Assembly (NCBI GenBank): GCA_944386685.1
Contig: CALXCA010000016.1
Coordinates: 1-44,901 of the forward strand
Reading direction: 5' to 3'
Source: an uncultured Clostridia bacterium
GTDB taxonomy: Bacteria > Bacillota > Clostridia > TANB77 > CAG-508
Length of the DNA stretch: 44,901 nt
The position numbers were made by a program, and so were the translations under genes. Below the pieces are notes generated by a model. That model saw only the letters and a list, made by a program, of their open reading frames with translations. It was not told where the DNA came from and searched no databases. Shown piece after piece: positions 23,628 to 33,477 of this stretch; position 1 is the stretch's first letter; each line of letters starts with the position of its first letter.

Positions 23628-25016
23628 ATGAAAAAGAAAGTACTTATAATATTATTAATTTTTATAAATTTAATTAATATTTTCAATATATCTTTTGCAG
23701 AAAATAATTTATCATCAAACACAACAGATAATTCAAATAATAGTTTAATACAAACTAATAATACTATTTCAGAAGTTCCTGAGCCTAATTTTCAGATTTA
23801 TTCAGATGGGGCAATTTTAATAGATTCTAAAACAGGTAATATTTTAGCTCAAAAAAATATGGATAAACAATTATATCCAGCAAGTATTACCAAAGTTTTA
23901 ACTGCTATAATTGCTATAGAAAAATTAAATTTAGATGATGTTTTAACTGCAAGTTATTCTGCAGTAATGAGTATTCCATCTGGCTATTCTAATGCAGGAA
24001 TTAAAGATGGTGAACAATTTACAGTAAGAGATTTACTAGATATGTTTTTAATACATTCTGCAAATGAAATAGGCTATATTTTTGCCGAGAATATATCTGG
24101 AACTGTTTCTGCTTTTGCAGATTTAATGAATCAAAAAGCTGTTGAACTTGGTTGTAAAAATACGCATTTCACAAATCCAAGTGGAATACAGGATCCTGAA
24201 CATTACACAACAGCATATGATATGGCACAAATAGCTAGATATTGTATGAAAAATGAAACTTTTAGAAATATTGTGTGTAAAACTAGTTGTAAAATAGCTC
24301 CAACTGAACTTTATCCTGAAGAAAGATATTTTAAAAATACAAATAGTTTATTAGATTCTTCTAATAGATATTATTATGAATATGCAATTGGAGTAAAAAC
24401 AGGATTTACTTCTCAAGCCAAAAATTGTTTTATTGGATGTAGTGTAAAAAATGATGTAGAATTAATAATAGTTTTATTAGGAGCTGAAGCAACAGAAACA
24501 GGTCTTAGTGGAAGATACACAGATGCTATAAATCTATTCAATTATGGTTTCGATAATTATGTAAACAAAAATATTTTAAATTCTAATACAATTATTAAAG
24601 AATTAGAAATAAAAAATGCAACTAAAGAAACCAAAAATTTAGATATAATTACAAAAAATTCAATTTCCGCTCTATTACCTATAAATTATGATATTTCAAA
24701 ACTACAATATTCAATTGATTTAAATGAAAATATTGTAGCACCAATTGCCAAAGATTCTGTTTTAGGTAAAATTACATATAATATTGATGGAGTTACATAT
24801 TCAGCAGATTTAATTGCAAATAATGATGTATTTAAGTCCAATACAATTATTATTATACTTCAAATCTTTGTAGCAATTATTATTTTAATAATATTAGCAA
24901 AAATAATTTCTCCAAAAAGTATGAAAAAAAATAAGAAAAAATACAATAAGAAATTAAAAGTAAAATCTAAAGATAATAATGATTATAATTCTATTTACAA
25001 ATTTAAAATAGAATAA
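23628..25016 (+). CDS. D-alanyl-D-alanine carboxypeptidase (S11, DacF/PBP5 type)
   Basis: 462 aa, secreted with a C-terminal membrane anchor. It removes the terminal D-Ala of peptidoglycan pentapeptides and so limits cross-linking. Signal peptide about 1-25. The serine-peptidase motifs are S86-I-T-K89, S144-A-N146 and K257-T-G259, all intact and in family order. A PBP5-like C-terminal beta domain (about 300-395) leads to a hydrophobic helix (about 403-425) and a strongly basic cytoplasmic tail, which is unusual because PBP5 relatives normally end in an amphipathic helix. An AAAGGGA ribosome site lies upstream. It is divergent from comEA across 298 AT-rich bases that hold an imperfect hairpin near 23544-23583 and otherwise nothing I recognise. 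Confidence 0.93.
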   Translation: MKKKVLIILLIFINLINIFNISFAENNLSSNTTDNSNNSLIQTNNTISEVPEPNFQIYSDGAILIDSKTGNILAQKNMDKQLYPASITKVLTAIIAIEKLNLDDVLTASYSAVMSIPSGYSNAGIKDGEQFTVRDLLDMFLIHSANEIGYIFAENISGTVSAFADLMNQKAVELGCKNTHFTNPSGIQDPEHYTTAYDMAQIARYCMKNETFRNIVCKTSCKIAPTELYPEERYFKNTNSLLDSSNRYYYEYAIGVKTGFTSQAKNCFIGCSVKNDVELIIVLLGAEATETGLSGRYTDAINLFNYGFDNYVNKNILNSNTIIKELEIKNATKETKNLDIITKNSISALLPINYDISKLQYSIDLNENIVAPIAKDSVLGKITYNIDGVTYSADLIANNDVFKSNTIIIILQIFVAIIILIILAKIISPKSMKKNKKKYNKKLKVKSKDNNDYNSIYKFKIE

Positions 25017-25062
25017 AAAATTTTGAAAAAATAGAATTTAGTATTTAAACTTTTTAGTTCAT

Positions 25063-25106
25063 AATATATTAATGAAGAGTTAAAATATCTTCTTCATTAA
25101 TATATT
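25063..25106 (+). terminator. Terminator of the carboxypeptidase gene
   Basis: AATATATTAATGAAGA (25063-25078) pairs perfectly with TCTTCATTAATATATT (25091-25106), followed by T6. It is directly followed by repeat hairpin R1, which faces the convergent LCP gene. Confidence 0.85.
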
Positions 25107-25110
25107 TTTT

Positions 25111-25145
25111 TTATACAATAGGAAAGTAAAATTTCCTATTGTATA
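25111..25145 (-). repeat. Dispersed hairpin R1 (family 1), LCP gene terminator
   Basis: TTATACAATAGGAAA (25111-25125) pairs with TTTCCTATTGTATAA (25132-25145; the arms differ by one base at the tip). It belongs to the family also seen at 26751, 33305 and 37981. On the minus strand it is followed by a long T-run, so here it works as the terminator of the LCP gene ending at 25154. Confidence 0.75.
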
Positions 25146-25153
25146 AAAACTTT

Positions 25154-26509
25154 CTATTCATAGTCTTCGCCAATTATAATTGTTATATCAACTTTACTTG
25201 AGGAAGTTGCCGAATTTGATGAAACAATTCCAGCCCCAAGTGTTTGTTTTATCTTTTCTATATATTTATCTTCTACACCAGATTTGTTAAGTATTGTTGT
25301 TTTTGATGTAGTTGATGTTGATTTACTAGAAGAGATATCAAATCCTATTTCTTCTAATTCTTTTTTTACATTAGATAATTTTGTTTTTGAATTTGAACCA
25401 TTTAATATTTCAATTTTAATTTTTGAAGCATCTTTTTTTGAAATATCTTCTTGAGAACTTGTTTCTTGTGTATCACTTGTTGTCTGTGTTTCTGGTTCTG
25501 TATCATCTGTAGATTGCGTACTACTATTTTTTGTAGATTGAGTTTCTGGCTCTGAATATAACTCTTTAACTAGTGTAGCAGTTTCTTTTTCATTAATAAC
25601 AATAAACCAATAAGGTGCATATAGCGAACCTGTTTGTGTTGGTCCTACAGAAACTCCTGGTAATACAGCACTTTTTAAATTATTAATATCAAAATTTATT
25701 GCATATGGAACATAAGCTTTAATATCTGATATAGATAAATTTGTTTCAACATATTCATATAAAATGTCTATAATATCTCTAATTTTAAATATGTTTTTTG
25801 CTTGTAGGGCTTGCTTTGCTGTTGCCATTATAAAGTTTCTTTGTGTTTTCATTCTTCCTATATCGTCTGACCCATACCATGCAGGATATCCTGTTCCATC
25901 ATCATTTTTTCTAAAACGTAATAATTGTTCTGCTTTATTACCGTCTAATACTTGTAATCCTTGTTTTAAATCTATTTTTAATCCTTGTGTTTTATCTGTA
26001 TAATACATATCTATTGGAACTTCAAATTCTACACCCTCAAGAACATCTACTAATTTTATTAATGCTTGATTATCTATTACCATATAATATTTTAAGTCTA
26101 ATCCAGTTAAGTCATTAACTTCATCTAAAATTTCATCAATACCTCTGGTATATAATGCATTTATTTTCTCATTTGCAGAACCAGTTGCATAATTATTTCC
26201 TGTATATGTATCTCTTGGAATAGATAATAAAGATGCTGTTTGATTTTTAGGATTATATGTTGCAACCATTATAGTATCTGTAATTTTTCCACCTAAGTCT
26301 GTACTAACTCCTAATAATAATACTTGTATTGGATCTAATTCTTCTAATGTTGTTTCATTATTGCCAACTAAGGTTGATAAAAAACCTTGCATTCCCCCAC
26401 CATTTGCATGTGTTCTATATCCAATAAATCCTATACAACCTATAAGTAATATTAATAAAAAAATTATTATTCTTTTTAAAACACTTGACTTTTTCTTTTT
26501 CTTAGTCAA
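25154..26509 (-). CDS. LytR-CpsA-Psr (LCP) family glycopolymer ligase with LytR C-terminal domain
   Basis: 451 aa. Basic N-terminus and one membrane helix (about 12-31). The LCP domain (about 58-290) contains VLLLGVSTDLGGKITDTIMVATYNPKNQ, SIPRDTY, KINALY and the late arginine pair LLRFRKNDD...IGRMKTQRNF. These Asp and Arg positions bind the polyprenyl pyrophosphate substrate in the family. A Ser/Thr/Glu-rich linker (about 315-358) precedes a LytR_C domain (about 361-450; IKIEILNGSNSKTKLSNVKKELEEIG). It probably transfers wall polymers to peptidoglycan outside the membrane. It ends at hairpin R1. Confidence 0.93.
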   Translation of the reverse strand: MTKKKKKSSVLKRIIIFLLILLIGCIGFIGYRTHANGGGMQGFLSTLVGNNETTLEELDPIQVLLLGVSTDLGGKITDTIMVATYNPKNQTASLLSIPRDTYTGNNYATGSANEKINALYTRGIDEILDEVNDLTGLDLKYYMVIDNQALIKLVDVLEGVEFEVPIDMYYTDKTQGLKIDLKQGLQVLDGNKAEQLLRFRKNDDGTGYPAWYGSDDIGRMKTQRNFIMATAKQALQAKNIFKIRDIIDILYEYVETNLSISDIKAYVPYAINFDINNLKSAVLPGVSVGPTQTGSLYAPYWFIVINEKETATLVKELYSEPETQSTKNSSTQSTDDTEPETQTTSDTQETSSQEDISKKDASKIKIEILNGSNSKTKLSNVKKELEEIGFDISSSKSTSTTSKTTILNKSGVEDKYIEKIKQTLGAGIVSSNSATSSSKVDITIIIGEDYE

Positions 26510-26697
26510 TGTTAATTCACCCCTACTTATGAAATTATAAAATATTTGCTTTTATAGCATATCAAATTTTACAAATTTTTTCAATATCTTAACAAATAAT
26601 TAATAAAAAATTCACAAATTTTTCACATTTTTTAAATACTTATATAAATTTAACTATTTATAGTCTTTGCATAAGTATTTTCTAGTACATTTTTATT

Positions 26698-26786
26698 GAG
26701 TTTTAGGGCTGAAAGGAGAAAATCTCAAAGTGCTAGTAATTGTTGGTTTTTATACAATAGGAAAGTATAACTTTCCTATTGTAAAA
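26698..26786. repeat. Dispersed hairpin R2 plus conserved upstream box
   Basis: TATACAATAGGAAAG (26751-26765) pairs with CTTTCCTATTGTA (26771-26783). Before it, 26698-26745 reads TTGAGTTTTAGGGCTGAAA, then GAGAAAATCTCAAAG and GCTAGTAATTGTT; the same box precedes R3 at 33249-33298. It lies just past the stop of cvpA (minus strand), where it probably acts as terminator. The rest of 26510-26819 shows no gene. Confidence 0.7.
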
Positions 26787-26819
26787 AAAGAAAAATCAAA
26801 GATTTTTCTTTTTTATTTC

Positions 26820-27461
26820 TTAAAATATTAAATTTAATAATAAGTTATTATTATAAAAGAATTTTGTTATATATGAACTAGATATAGCATTTGATAGAGT
26901 TGTATTTCCTGATACATATATTATAAAGAATATTATTGCTAATATTACATAAATAATTAATAATGCTTTAATTAATCCATATATAATACCACCAGCTTTA
27001 TTAAATTGTTTTAATATTGGCAAACTCATTATTATATCTGCTATAAATGTTAATAATATTAAAACAATTCTTGCAATTATAAAAATACCTAAAAATACAC
27101 ATATATTAATTACTTTTGTTGCTATAACATTTGAAGCTTCAAGCACTATTTGGTTTCTTGTTTTATTAATAGAATCATTAACATATTTCTCCATATATTT
27201 CATAAAACCATTATCTGTATCTTCTTCCCCATCTGTTTCAGCAGAGAAATTCTCTATTATTGTATTTTCTATATTTTCATCAATTTCAGTGTTTTCTATA
27301 ATTATATTTGAAACTGGCTTATATAATACTACAGAGACTATAATTGCTACTATAACTGCAATTAATCCTACTGCAAGTTTTACTAAACCTTTTCTATAAC
27401 AAATAAATACATTTAATGCTATAATAGCTACTAAAATTATATCAAAAATAATTCCTAACAT
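26820..27461 (-). CDS. CvpA-family membrane protein
   Basis: 213 aa with four hydrophobic segments: about 2-19, 26-46, 114-137 and 160-185. An acidic extracytoplasmic stretch (about 55-85) lies between helices two and three. The opening FDIILVAIIALNVFICYRKG and the later LLTFIADIIMSLPILKQFNKAGGIIYG, with its L-N-x-x-x-G-x-x-x-G pattern, identify the CvpA/colicin V production family. In E. coli CvpA is needed for colicin V release and envelope robustness; its role in Clostridia is unknown. It follows the DUF5711 gene by 61 bases and is likely co-transcribed with it. Confidence 0.88.
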   Translation of the reverse strand: MLGIIFDIILVAIIALNVFICYRKGLVKLAVGLIAVIVAIIVSVVLYKPVSNIIIENTEIDENIENTIIENFSAETDGEEDTDNGFMKYMEKYVNDSINKTRNQIVLEASNVIATKVINICVFLGIFIIARIVLILLTFIADIIMSLPILKQFNKAGGIIYGLIKALLIIYVILAIIFFIIYVSGNTTLSNAISSSYITKFFYNNNLLLNLIF

Positions 27462-27522
27462 TTTTATTATCTCCTATTCATTCTTATAATTTAATTAAAT
27501 TTTTTATGTAATTTTCTTTATA

Positions 27523-28725
27523 TTAAAAATTTATTATAGCAATATTGTCATTATATACTATTGCTATTAAATTATCTGTCATTACTATATCATTTATTTC
27601 TGAGTTTGATATATATTTTTTTATTAAAATTCCATTAGTTCCTATAATATGCAACTCTGTTCCAAAGTTAATTGCAATTTTATTAGAATATGTTAAAATT
27701 GCTTTTGCAATATTATTTGTATGATATTTTTTAATTTTTCCATTATTTGTATTAACTATTGATACTGTTGTATCTGATGTATATTCTCCTGTTGAGTTTT
27801 CTTGAACTGTTACTATTCTATTATTTAAACTTATTGTCACAAATGATAAATTACTATCATATTTTAATAATTCAGAATATGTTTCATTTTCTAAAACTCC
27901 AATCGAATCATCAAACATGCACACTAATTTATTTTTATCTTGATAGTTAATATTTGTTATTAGTTTTCCAGTAGGAGCTTCATATTTATAAATTATTGCT
28001 TCTTCTGAATTCGTTTGTGCTATTTCAAATGAAACTATCATAATATTTGATTTTATTATAATTCCAGAAATATCTACCTCTGCAATTGCTAAGTATTTAC
28101 TATCTTGTGAAATACTAATATCTATAACTCTGGAACTAACTAAATTAGTTCTAAAAATCTCTTTTCCTGTTTTGTCAAAAACTTCTACAACAGATTTATA
28201 TGTTGTATTAGATATAAGAACAGATACAAATCCATTTCTATTTACATTAATTTCTGTTATATTACCTTCTATATTATTCTCAAATAATATTTCTCTATCA
28301 GAAATTAAATAAAATTTTTGACCGTTTTTTTCACTTATAGCTAAATATCGTCCATTAGAAACAAATTCGGGATCTAATATATCAATTTCTATTGAATCTA
28401 TTTTCGTTCCAACTCTATTATAAAAATCTAGTGTTTTTTTACTTAACACACATATATATTTATCATATGCATATACTTGGATATTTTCATCTCTACCAAT
28501 TTCTATAATGTTTACATCTTCTTGAAGCACTTCTTTTTTTATTATATTTTCATCACACCATGTTCTAAAAGACATATTATTGTAATAAATAATGCACAAA
28601 ATAATAAAAATCAGTATAACTATTAATATTATCCATAAAATTATAGCTTTTATAATTTTACTTTTTCTACGATTCTGTAGCCCTTCAGCCCAAAAATCTT
28701 TCATTTTCCTTCGTGTTCCTTTCAT
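27523..28725 (-). CDS. DUF5711-like membrane-anchored beta-propeller protein
   Basis: 400 aa. A short basic cytoplasmic head, one membrane helix (about 27-47), then an extracellular region of repeated four-strand blades (about 70-398) of the kind YICVLSKKTLDFYNRVG and YLAISEKNGQKFYLISDR. This is the pattern of the clostridial family I know as DUF5711. It has no catalytic motif and presumably binds something at the cell surface. It sits between ykvI-like and cvpA-like genes, 61 bases from cvpA, an arrangement consistent with a small envelope operon. The family name is from memory of the pattern; the propeller fold is inference. Confidence 0.78.
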   Translation of the reverse strand: MKGTRRKMKDFWAEGLQNRRKSKIIKAIILWIILIVILIFIILCIIYYNNMSFRTWCDENIIKKEVLQEDVNIIEIGRDENIQVYAYDKYICVLSKKTLDFYNRVGTKIDSIEIDILDPEFVSNGRYLAISEKNGQKFYLISDREILFENNIEGNITEINVNRNGFVSVLISNTTYKSVVEVFDKTGKEIFRTNLVSSRVIDISISQDSKYLAIAEVDISGIIIKSNIMIVSFEIAQTNSEEAIIYKYEAPTGKLITNINYQDKNKLVCMFDDSIGVLENETYSELLKYDSNLSFVTISLNNRIVTVQENSTGEYTSDTTVSIVNTNNGKIKKYHTNNIAKAILTYSNKIAINFGTELHIIGTNGILIKKYISNSEINDIVMTDNLIAIVYNDNIAIINF

Positions 28726-28753
28726 TTTTATATTAATAGTTTATCATAAATTA

Positions 28754-29782
28754 CTAGCTTTTAGCAATATTATTTCTTAATTTTTTAGTTATTAATAATA
28801 TAATTTGTATTATTCCAATATACCCAAATATTGGATATATAAAATTTAATATTTTTGAAAAACCAAATTTAGTAATTAACACACTAGTTATACACATAAA
28901 AATAACAACTTGTGTATAACTTTTTTTGCTTTTACTTACATTCTTTAAAAAACCTATTCCTACAGATATTGCCGTAGTAAATATTGATGCAAGAATTATA
29001 AAAGCATATAAATTTCTATATTGAGAAAAATTCTTACTAATAACATAAACAGCTGGCATTTCTTGTTTTCTCAAACAAGTTATATTTTCATTTAACAATA
29101 ATAAAAAAATCATTATTGATAAAAAGATCATTAAACCAGAACTAAATATAGCAATATATTTTATATTTTTTTCTTGTGTTATTTGATTTCGTAATGATAT
29201 TAAAACAGGTATTAATAAAATTAAATTATAACTTGTATAAATAATTGAACTATTTAACCAATTATTTTTTATTTGTATAAGCTCTATATCTTTTAGATAA
29301 AAAATATTTTTAATTCCAATAAAAACAATAAATAATATTAATACTGGTACAATTATATTACTTATTTTTAAAACCCCATTTACATTTAAAAAAAATACAA
29401 TTGAACAAAATAAGGCAAATCCAATGCTTCCGATATAAGTATTTATCCCTAATTCTTGTTCAAAATATGCTCCAAATCCAGCAACCATTATATAAAAAGA
29501 AAATAACAGTAAAAGATTTATAATTAAACTTATAATAAAATTAATTTTTTTATTTTTTATAAATTCATTTAAAAAATCATTATAATTATCATTTTTATTT
29601 AAATATGCAATTTTTAATGTTTTGTAAATAAGAAATCCCATTAATAAGCACATTATAATAATTCCAAAAATACCATTTTTACCATAAACATAAAAAAAAG
29701 AAAAAATTTCTTGACCAGAAGCAAAACCTGCACCAACTAATGCACCTATAATAACCAATGTAATTGATATAATTTCTTTCAT
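28754..29782 (-). CDS. YkvI-like integral membrane transporter
   Basis: 342 aa with about ten membrane helices. The N-terminal SITLVIIGALVGAGFASGQE, where GAGFASGQE forms the unwound helix-1 motif, is the hallmark of the YkvI group in the amino acid-polyamine-organocation superfamily. Substrate unknown. The start is an ATG after a weak ribosome site. It follows the GldG operon terminator and precedes the DUF5711 gene by 28 bases, so it may head the operon ykvI, DUF5711, cvpA. Confidence 0.85.
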   Translation of the reverse strand: MKEIISITLVIIGALVGAGFASGQEIFSFFYVYGKNGIFGIIIMCLLMGFLIYKTLKIAYLNKNDNYNDFLNEFIKNKKINFIISLIINLLLLFSFYIMVAGFGAYFEQELGINTYIGSIGFALFCSIVFFLNVNGVLKISNIIVPVLILFIVFIGIKNIFYLKDIELIQIKNNWLNSSIIYTSYNLILLIPVLISLRNQITQEKNIKYIAIFSSGLMIFLSIMIFLLLLNENITCLRKQEMPAVYVISKNFSQYRNLYAFIILASIFTTAISVGIGFLKNVSKSKKSYTQVVIFMCITSVLITKFGFSKILNFIYPIFGYIGIIQIILLITKKLRNNIAKS

Positions 29783-29928
29783 ATTCTTAATCCTTAATAC
29801 AAATCTCTTATATTCTATTTTTGTAAATTTCTTAGCATCATCTACTAATATAGAATTTAAGAGACTCCCAATAATAAAATATATTCAAAAAAATTATATT
29901 ATTATATATTAAGTTTTATAACACAAAA

Positions 29929-29961
29929 AAACAAACTAAAGAAAATTTCTTTAATTTGTTT
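29929..29961. terminator. Bidirectional terminator after the GldG gene
   Basis: Arms 29929-29944 (AAACAAACTAAAGAAA) and 29946-29961 pair with one mismatch, flanked by A7 on one side and T8 on the other. It lies 10 bases past the stop at 29972 and ends the ABC operon. Confidence 0.8.
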
Positions 29962-29971
29962 TTTTTGTTAC

Positions 29972-31420
29972 TTATTTTCTTCTTTTTCTAATTATTGCAA
30001 CTATTATACCAACAACTATAATTGCAACTGGTACAGCAAATATAATTGCTCTAATTACTCTGTCTTCTTGTTCAGAAACTGTATAAATTTCTGACTCATC
30101 ATCTTTTCTTATTGTAATTGTATCTGTTCTTTCTGTTAAATGAGAAATTGAATTTAAAATTACATCTTTGTTGTTATGCAAATCTATTGCATATAAATAA
30201 TATTCACTACTAATTGGTATTTGTAAATTTGAAGCACTAACTTCACTAGAAAATATAATTAATTGAGATGATACATCATCAGAAATTTTCTTTGTAATAT
30301 ATGCTCCAACTATAAATTCTCCTTCTTCTCCATCTTCATCTGTTTTAGTATAAGATTGGCTTTCAAAATTTGTTCTTATAAAAGATGTTTCTCCTGTTTT
30401 TGAAATTGTTTCATATGTTACACCAAGCTCTTCAAGTTTATCTTCATCTTCAAATTGAATTTTTCCTGCATCTACATAACACATCTTTAAAGACATTTTT
30501 ATATCATTCATATAACTTGCATAAGCATCTGTAACTGCAAATTCTGGTGCATTTTGTAACATTTTAGAAGTATCTTGTTCAAATATAACACCATAATCAA
30601 TTGTAAATCCATACTCTGCATATATTTGCTCTAGATTTGGCATCTCTGTATCGATTATGTTTTGAGATGTTAGCATCATCAATTTTCCACCATTTCTAAT
30701 ATATTCTAATATTTTGTCTCTTTCAAGTTCATTTAAATCTTGTTCTAGAGTTGTTAATATCAAACAATCACAATCTTCTGGAACAGAACCTGTTGTTAGT
30801 ATATCTAAGTATTCTACTTCATTTGCTTCATTTGTTAATTCCTCTACAACACTATATAATGATTGTTCTGGATTATACAATGTCTTACCTGAAAAAATAT
30901 ATATTTTTGGTTTATCTTCTATTGATAATTCAACTATTGCATTAGTTATTGCCTCTTCTGTTAAGTCTATTTGTTTTCCTGTTGAATAATCATATGTATA
31001 TAAATCATATTCTTGAATTGTTTTTTCTTTATCTCCCTTTTTTACAACTATTAACATATCTGTATCTTCAAGGTCATATTTTGTTTTTAAGTCTACTCTT
31101 GATGATAAATCTGTAATCTCTTCTACTTTTATTTTATCATTTATAGCTTCATATTTTTTTGCATAATCAGTTAAATATACATAATCTGATGCATTTATTA
31201 ATTGTATTGTAACATCTTCATTCAAGTCTTTAATTTTAGTTTTTGTTTCATCAGATAAAGAATACAACTTTTTCTCGGTAAAATCCAAGTCTTCGATATT
31301 TATCTCATTTGCTAAAATATTAATTCCTACATAAAGTGCAATTATAATTAAAACTAATAATAATGTTGATGTACCTTTTATTAGCCACTTATTTTTTATT
31401 ATTTCTAAAAACTTTTTCAA
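29972..31420 (-). CDS. GldG-type ABC transporter auxiliary subunit
   Basis: 482 aa. N-terminal helix (about 14-34), a large extracytoplasmic region and a C-terminal helix (about 455-476) followed by RKRRK. The extracytoplasmic part contains LDFTEKKLYSLSDETKTKIKDL, the start of the GldG/IFT52-like module, then EAITNAIVELSIEDKPKIYIFSG and RDKILEYIRNGGKLMMLTS. Such proteins accompany GldF-type permeases and GldA-type ATPases; in Bacteroidetes they are tied to gliding, but in Clostridia the function is unknown and gliding is not implied. It is the third gene of the operon, 24 bases after the permease. Confidence 0.9.
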   Translation of the reverse strand: MKKFLEIIKNKWLIKGTSTLLLVLIIIALYVGINILANEINIEDLDFTEKKLYSLSDETKTKIKDLNEDVTIQLINASDYVYLTDYAKKYEAINDKIKVEEITDLSSRVDLKTKYDLEDTDMLIVVKKGDKEKTIQEYDLYTYDYSTGKQIDLTEEAITNAIVELSIEDKPKIYIFSGKTLYNPEQSLYSVVEELTNEANEVEYLDILTTGSVPEDCDCLILTTLEQDLNELERDKILEYIRNGGKLMMLTSQNIIDTEMPNLEQIYAEYGFTIDYGVIFEQDTSKMLQNAPEFAVTDAYASYMNDIKMSLKMCYVDAGKIQFEDEDKLEELGVTYETISKTGETSFIRTNFESQSYTKTDEDGEEGEFIVGAYITKKISDDVSSQLIIFSSEVSASNLQIPISSEYYLYAIDLHNNKDVILNSISHLTERTDTITIRKDDESEIYTVSEQEDRVIRAIIFAVPVAIIVVGIIVAIIRKRRK

Positions 31421-31443
31421 TTTTATTCTTTCCTTTCCTAAGT

Positions 31444-32127
31444 TTATTTAACTAATTTACGTCTTTGCATAACAATTATTGTAAAAGATATAAACATTGC
31501 TGTAAATGAAATTAATCCTAAAACTTCTTTTAAAGAAATAACTCCACTTGGAAAATCACTATAAAAATTCATTATAGAAGCATATGCAAATATACTATTT
31601 ACATCTTGTAAAAACAATGTCATAACTAAAAATGCAATTGTTATTACTCCTGCAATTATTTGATTTTCTGTTATGCTTGATGCAAACATTCCTATTGAAA
31701 TAGCAGCTCCACTAACTAAAATAAAACCAAGCATATGTACTAAAACTGTATAAATATTAGGATTTCCAAAATACTTAACTATGAAAAAGTACATAAATGA
31801 TATTACTAATGTAACTATAATAACTCCCATTGCAGCAAAAAACTTTCCAAAAACTACACTTACCATGCTTACTGGTGATGTTAAAATAAGTTGTTCTGTT
31901 CCAGATTTTCTTTCTTCTGCAAACATTCTCATTGTTAATATTGGAGCAATAATAATTAAACCATATAATGCTGTATAAAAATATAATGAGCCTAAATCAA
32001 CACTTCCATATTGTATAGTTGTTAAATAGAAAAATACACTAAATACGAATAAAAATATTCCTATTACAACATAACCTATAGGAGATAAAAAGTAACTTTT
32101 AAATTCTTTTTTTATAACTGCTAACAT
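31444..32127 (-). CDS. ABC-2 type permease (GldF-like)
   Basis: 227 aa with six membrane helices. The N-terminus MLAVIKKEFKSYFLSPIGYVVIGIFLFVF and the segment LTMRMFAEERKSGTEQLILTSPVSMVSVVFGKFFAA are the hallmark of ABC-2 exporters of the GldF/NosY group. Its ATG overlaps the last base of the ATPase stop codon region (shared base 32127), which indicates coupled translation. The substrate is unknown. Confidence 0.92.
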   Translation of the reverse strand: MLAVIKKEFKSYFLSPIGYVVIGIFLFVFSVFFYLTTIQYGSVDLGSLYFYTALYGLIIIAPILTMRMFAEERKSGTEQLILTSPVSMVSVVFGKFFAAMGVIIVTLVISFMYFFIVKYFGNPNIYTVLVHMLGFILVSGAAISIGMFASSITENQIIAGVITIAFLVMTLFLQDVNSIFAYASIMNFYSDFPSGVISLKEVLGLISFTAMFISFTIIVMQRRKLVK

Positions 32128-33206
32128 TATTTTTCCTCCTCCTCTTTTTGTGATTTATTTTTTTTAGTTTTTTCTGTTTTTTTGTTAGATTCCTCTTGTT
32201 CTTTCTCTATTTTTTTATTATCTTTTTTTAAATTTTCTTTGTGTTCAACATTTTTTTCATCTTCATTTTTTTGTGTATCACTAATAAGCTTCATAAATGC
32301 ATCTTCTAATGTAGCATCTGCTTTTTTCATTTCAAAAATAGTAATTCCTTCTTTTGCAAAAGTTTCAAATAGATTTTTTCTTAAATCAACATCTTTTTCT
32401 GCTGTAATAATGTATTTTTTAGTTTTGTCTTCATTTTCTGAAACTAATTTTACTTCTTTTATTTGAGACAATTTTTCTTTAATATTTTTCATTTTTTCTT
32501 CATTATCTTCTACAGTTACATAAATTGAATTATCTCCTACAACCTTTTTTTCAAGATTTTCTGGTGTATCTATAGCTATAATCTTTCCTTTATTTATAAT
32601 TATAACTCTATTACAAATTTGGCTAACTTCTGATAGAATATGAGAACTTAATATTACTGTATGATTTTTACCTAATTTTTTTATTAAAGCCCTTATCTCC
32701 GTAACTTGTTTAGGATCTAAACCAACAGTAGGCTCATCAAGTATAATTACTTTTGGATCTCCAACTAATGCTCCAGCCATACTAACTCTTTGTTTATAAC
32801 CTCTTGATAGATTTTTAGTTAATTTATTTTGAACATCTACTAGTCCCGTTTCCTCTATAACCTTTTGCACCTTTTCCTTTTTACTCTTTGATTCACATCC
32901 TTTTAATTCTGCCATATATGTAACAAATTCTTTAACTGTTAAATCCCCATAAAGTGGAACTCCCTCTGGCATATATCCTATTTGTTTTTTTGCTTTCTTT
33001 GGTTTTTTGGATATATCATAACCATCTACAATTATCTTTCCCTCAGATGGTTCTATAAAACCTGTAATCATGTTCATTGTAGTACTTTTACCAGCACCAT
33101 TTGGACCTAAAAAACCAACAATTTCCCCCTCATCTATTTCGAAATTAATATTACTAACAGCTGTAAAATTGCCATATTTTTTTGTAACATTTTCTACCTG
33201 AATCAC
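32127..33206 (-). CDS. ABC transporter ATP-binding protein (GldA-like) with charged tail
   Basis: 359 aa. Walker A GPNGAGKST (about 34-42), Q-loop GYMPEG, signature LSRGYKQR (LSGGQ variant), Walker B VIILDEPTVGLDP, and the H-loop histidine in ILSSHILSE. A C-terminal regulatory region (about 220-310) is followed by about 48 residues made almost only of K, E, N and Q. That tail is unusual for the family and probably disordered; it may contact ribosomes, membrane or partner proteins. First gene of the three-gene exporter operon, with AGGAGGAA upstream of the ATG. Confidence 0.94.
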   Translation of the reverse strand: MIQVENVTKKYGNFTAVSNINFEIDEGEIVGFLGPNGAGKSTTMNMITGFIEPSEGKIIVDGYDISKKPKKAKKQIGYMPEGVPLYGDLTVKEFVTYMAELKGCESKSKKEKVQKVIEETGLVDVQNKLTKNLSRGYKQRVSMAGALVGDPKVIILDEPTVGLDPKQVTEIRALIKKLGKNHTVILSSHILSEVSQICNRVIIINKGKIIAIDTPENLEKKVVGDNSIYVTVEDNEEKMKNIKEKLSQIKEVKLVSENEDKTKKYIITAEKDVDLRKNLFETFAKEGITIFEMKKADATLEDAFMKLISDTQKNEDEKNVEHKENLKKDNKKIEKEQEESNKKTEKTKKNKSQKEEEEK

Positions 33207-33248
33207 AAATTCTTCCTCCTATTCCATTTTTAATTTGTTCTCGCCCGA

Positions 33249-33340
33249 TTTGAGTTTTAAGGCTGAAATTAGAAAATCTCAAAGGGCTAGAGATTGTAGC
33301 TATTTATACAATAGGCAAGTATAACTTTCTTATTGTATAA
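33249..33340. repeat. Dispersed hairpin R3 plus conserved upstream box
   Basis: TTATACAATAGGCAAG (33305-33320) pairs with CTTTCTTATTGTATAA (33325-33340) with one mismatch and one wobble. The box at 33249-33298 (TTGAGTTTTAAGGCTGAAA, AGAAAATCTCAAAG, GCTAGAGATTGT) matches the one before R2 almost base for base. It lies between the pilin-like gene and the ABC operon. Apart from this, 33207-33477 holds nothing recognisable. Confidence 0.7.
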
Positions 33341-33477
33341 AAAAATAATATAAGTTCTTTTTCTTTGAACTTATATTACCATTTTGATTTTTCTTTGTAA
33401 ATAATTTTCACATAATTTTCACATTCGCCCTTAGGGATATCTATTATTAGACATTTTTATATATTTTTCTACTATTA

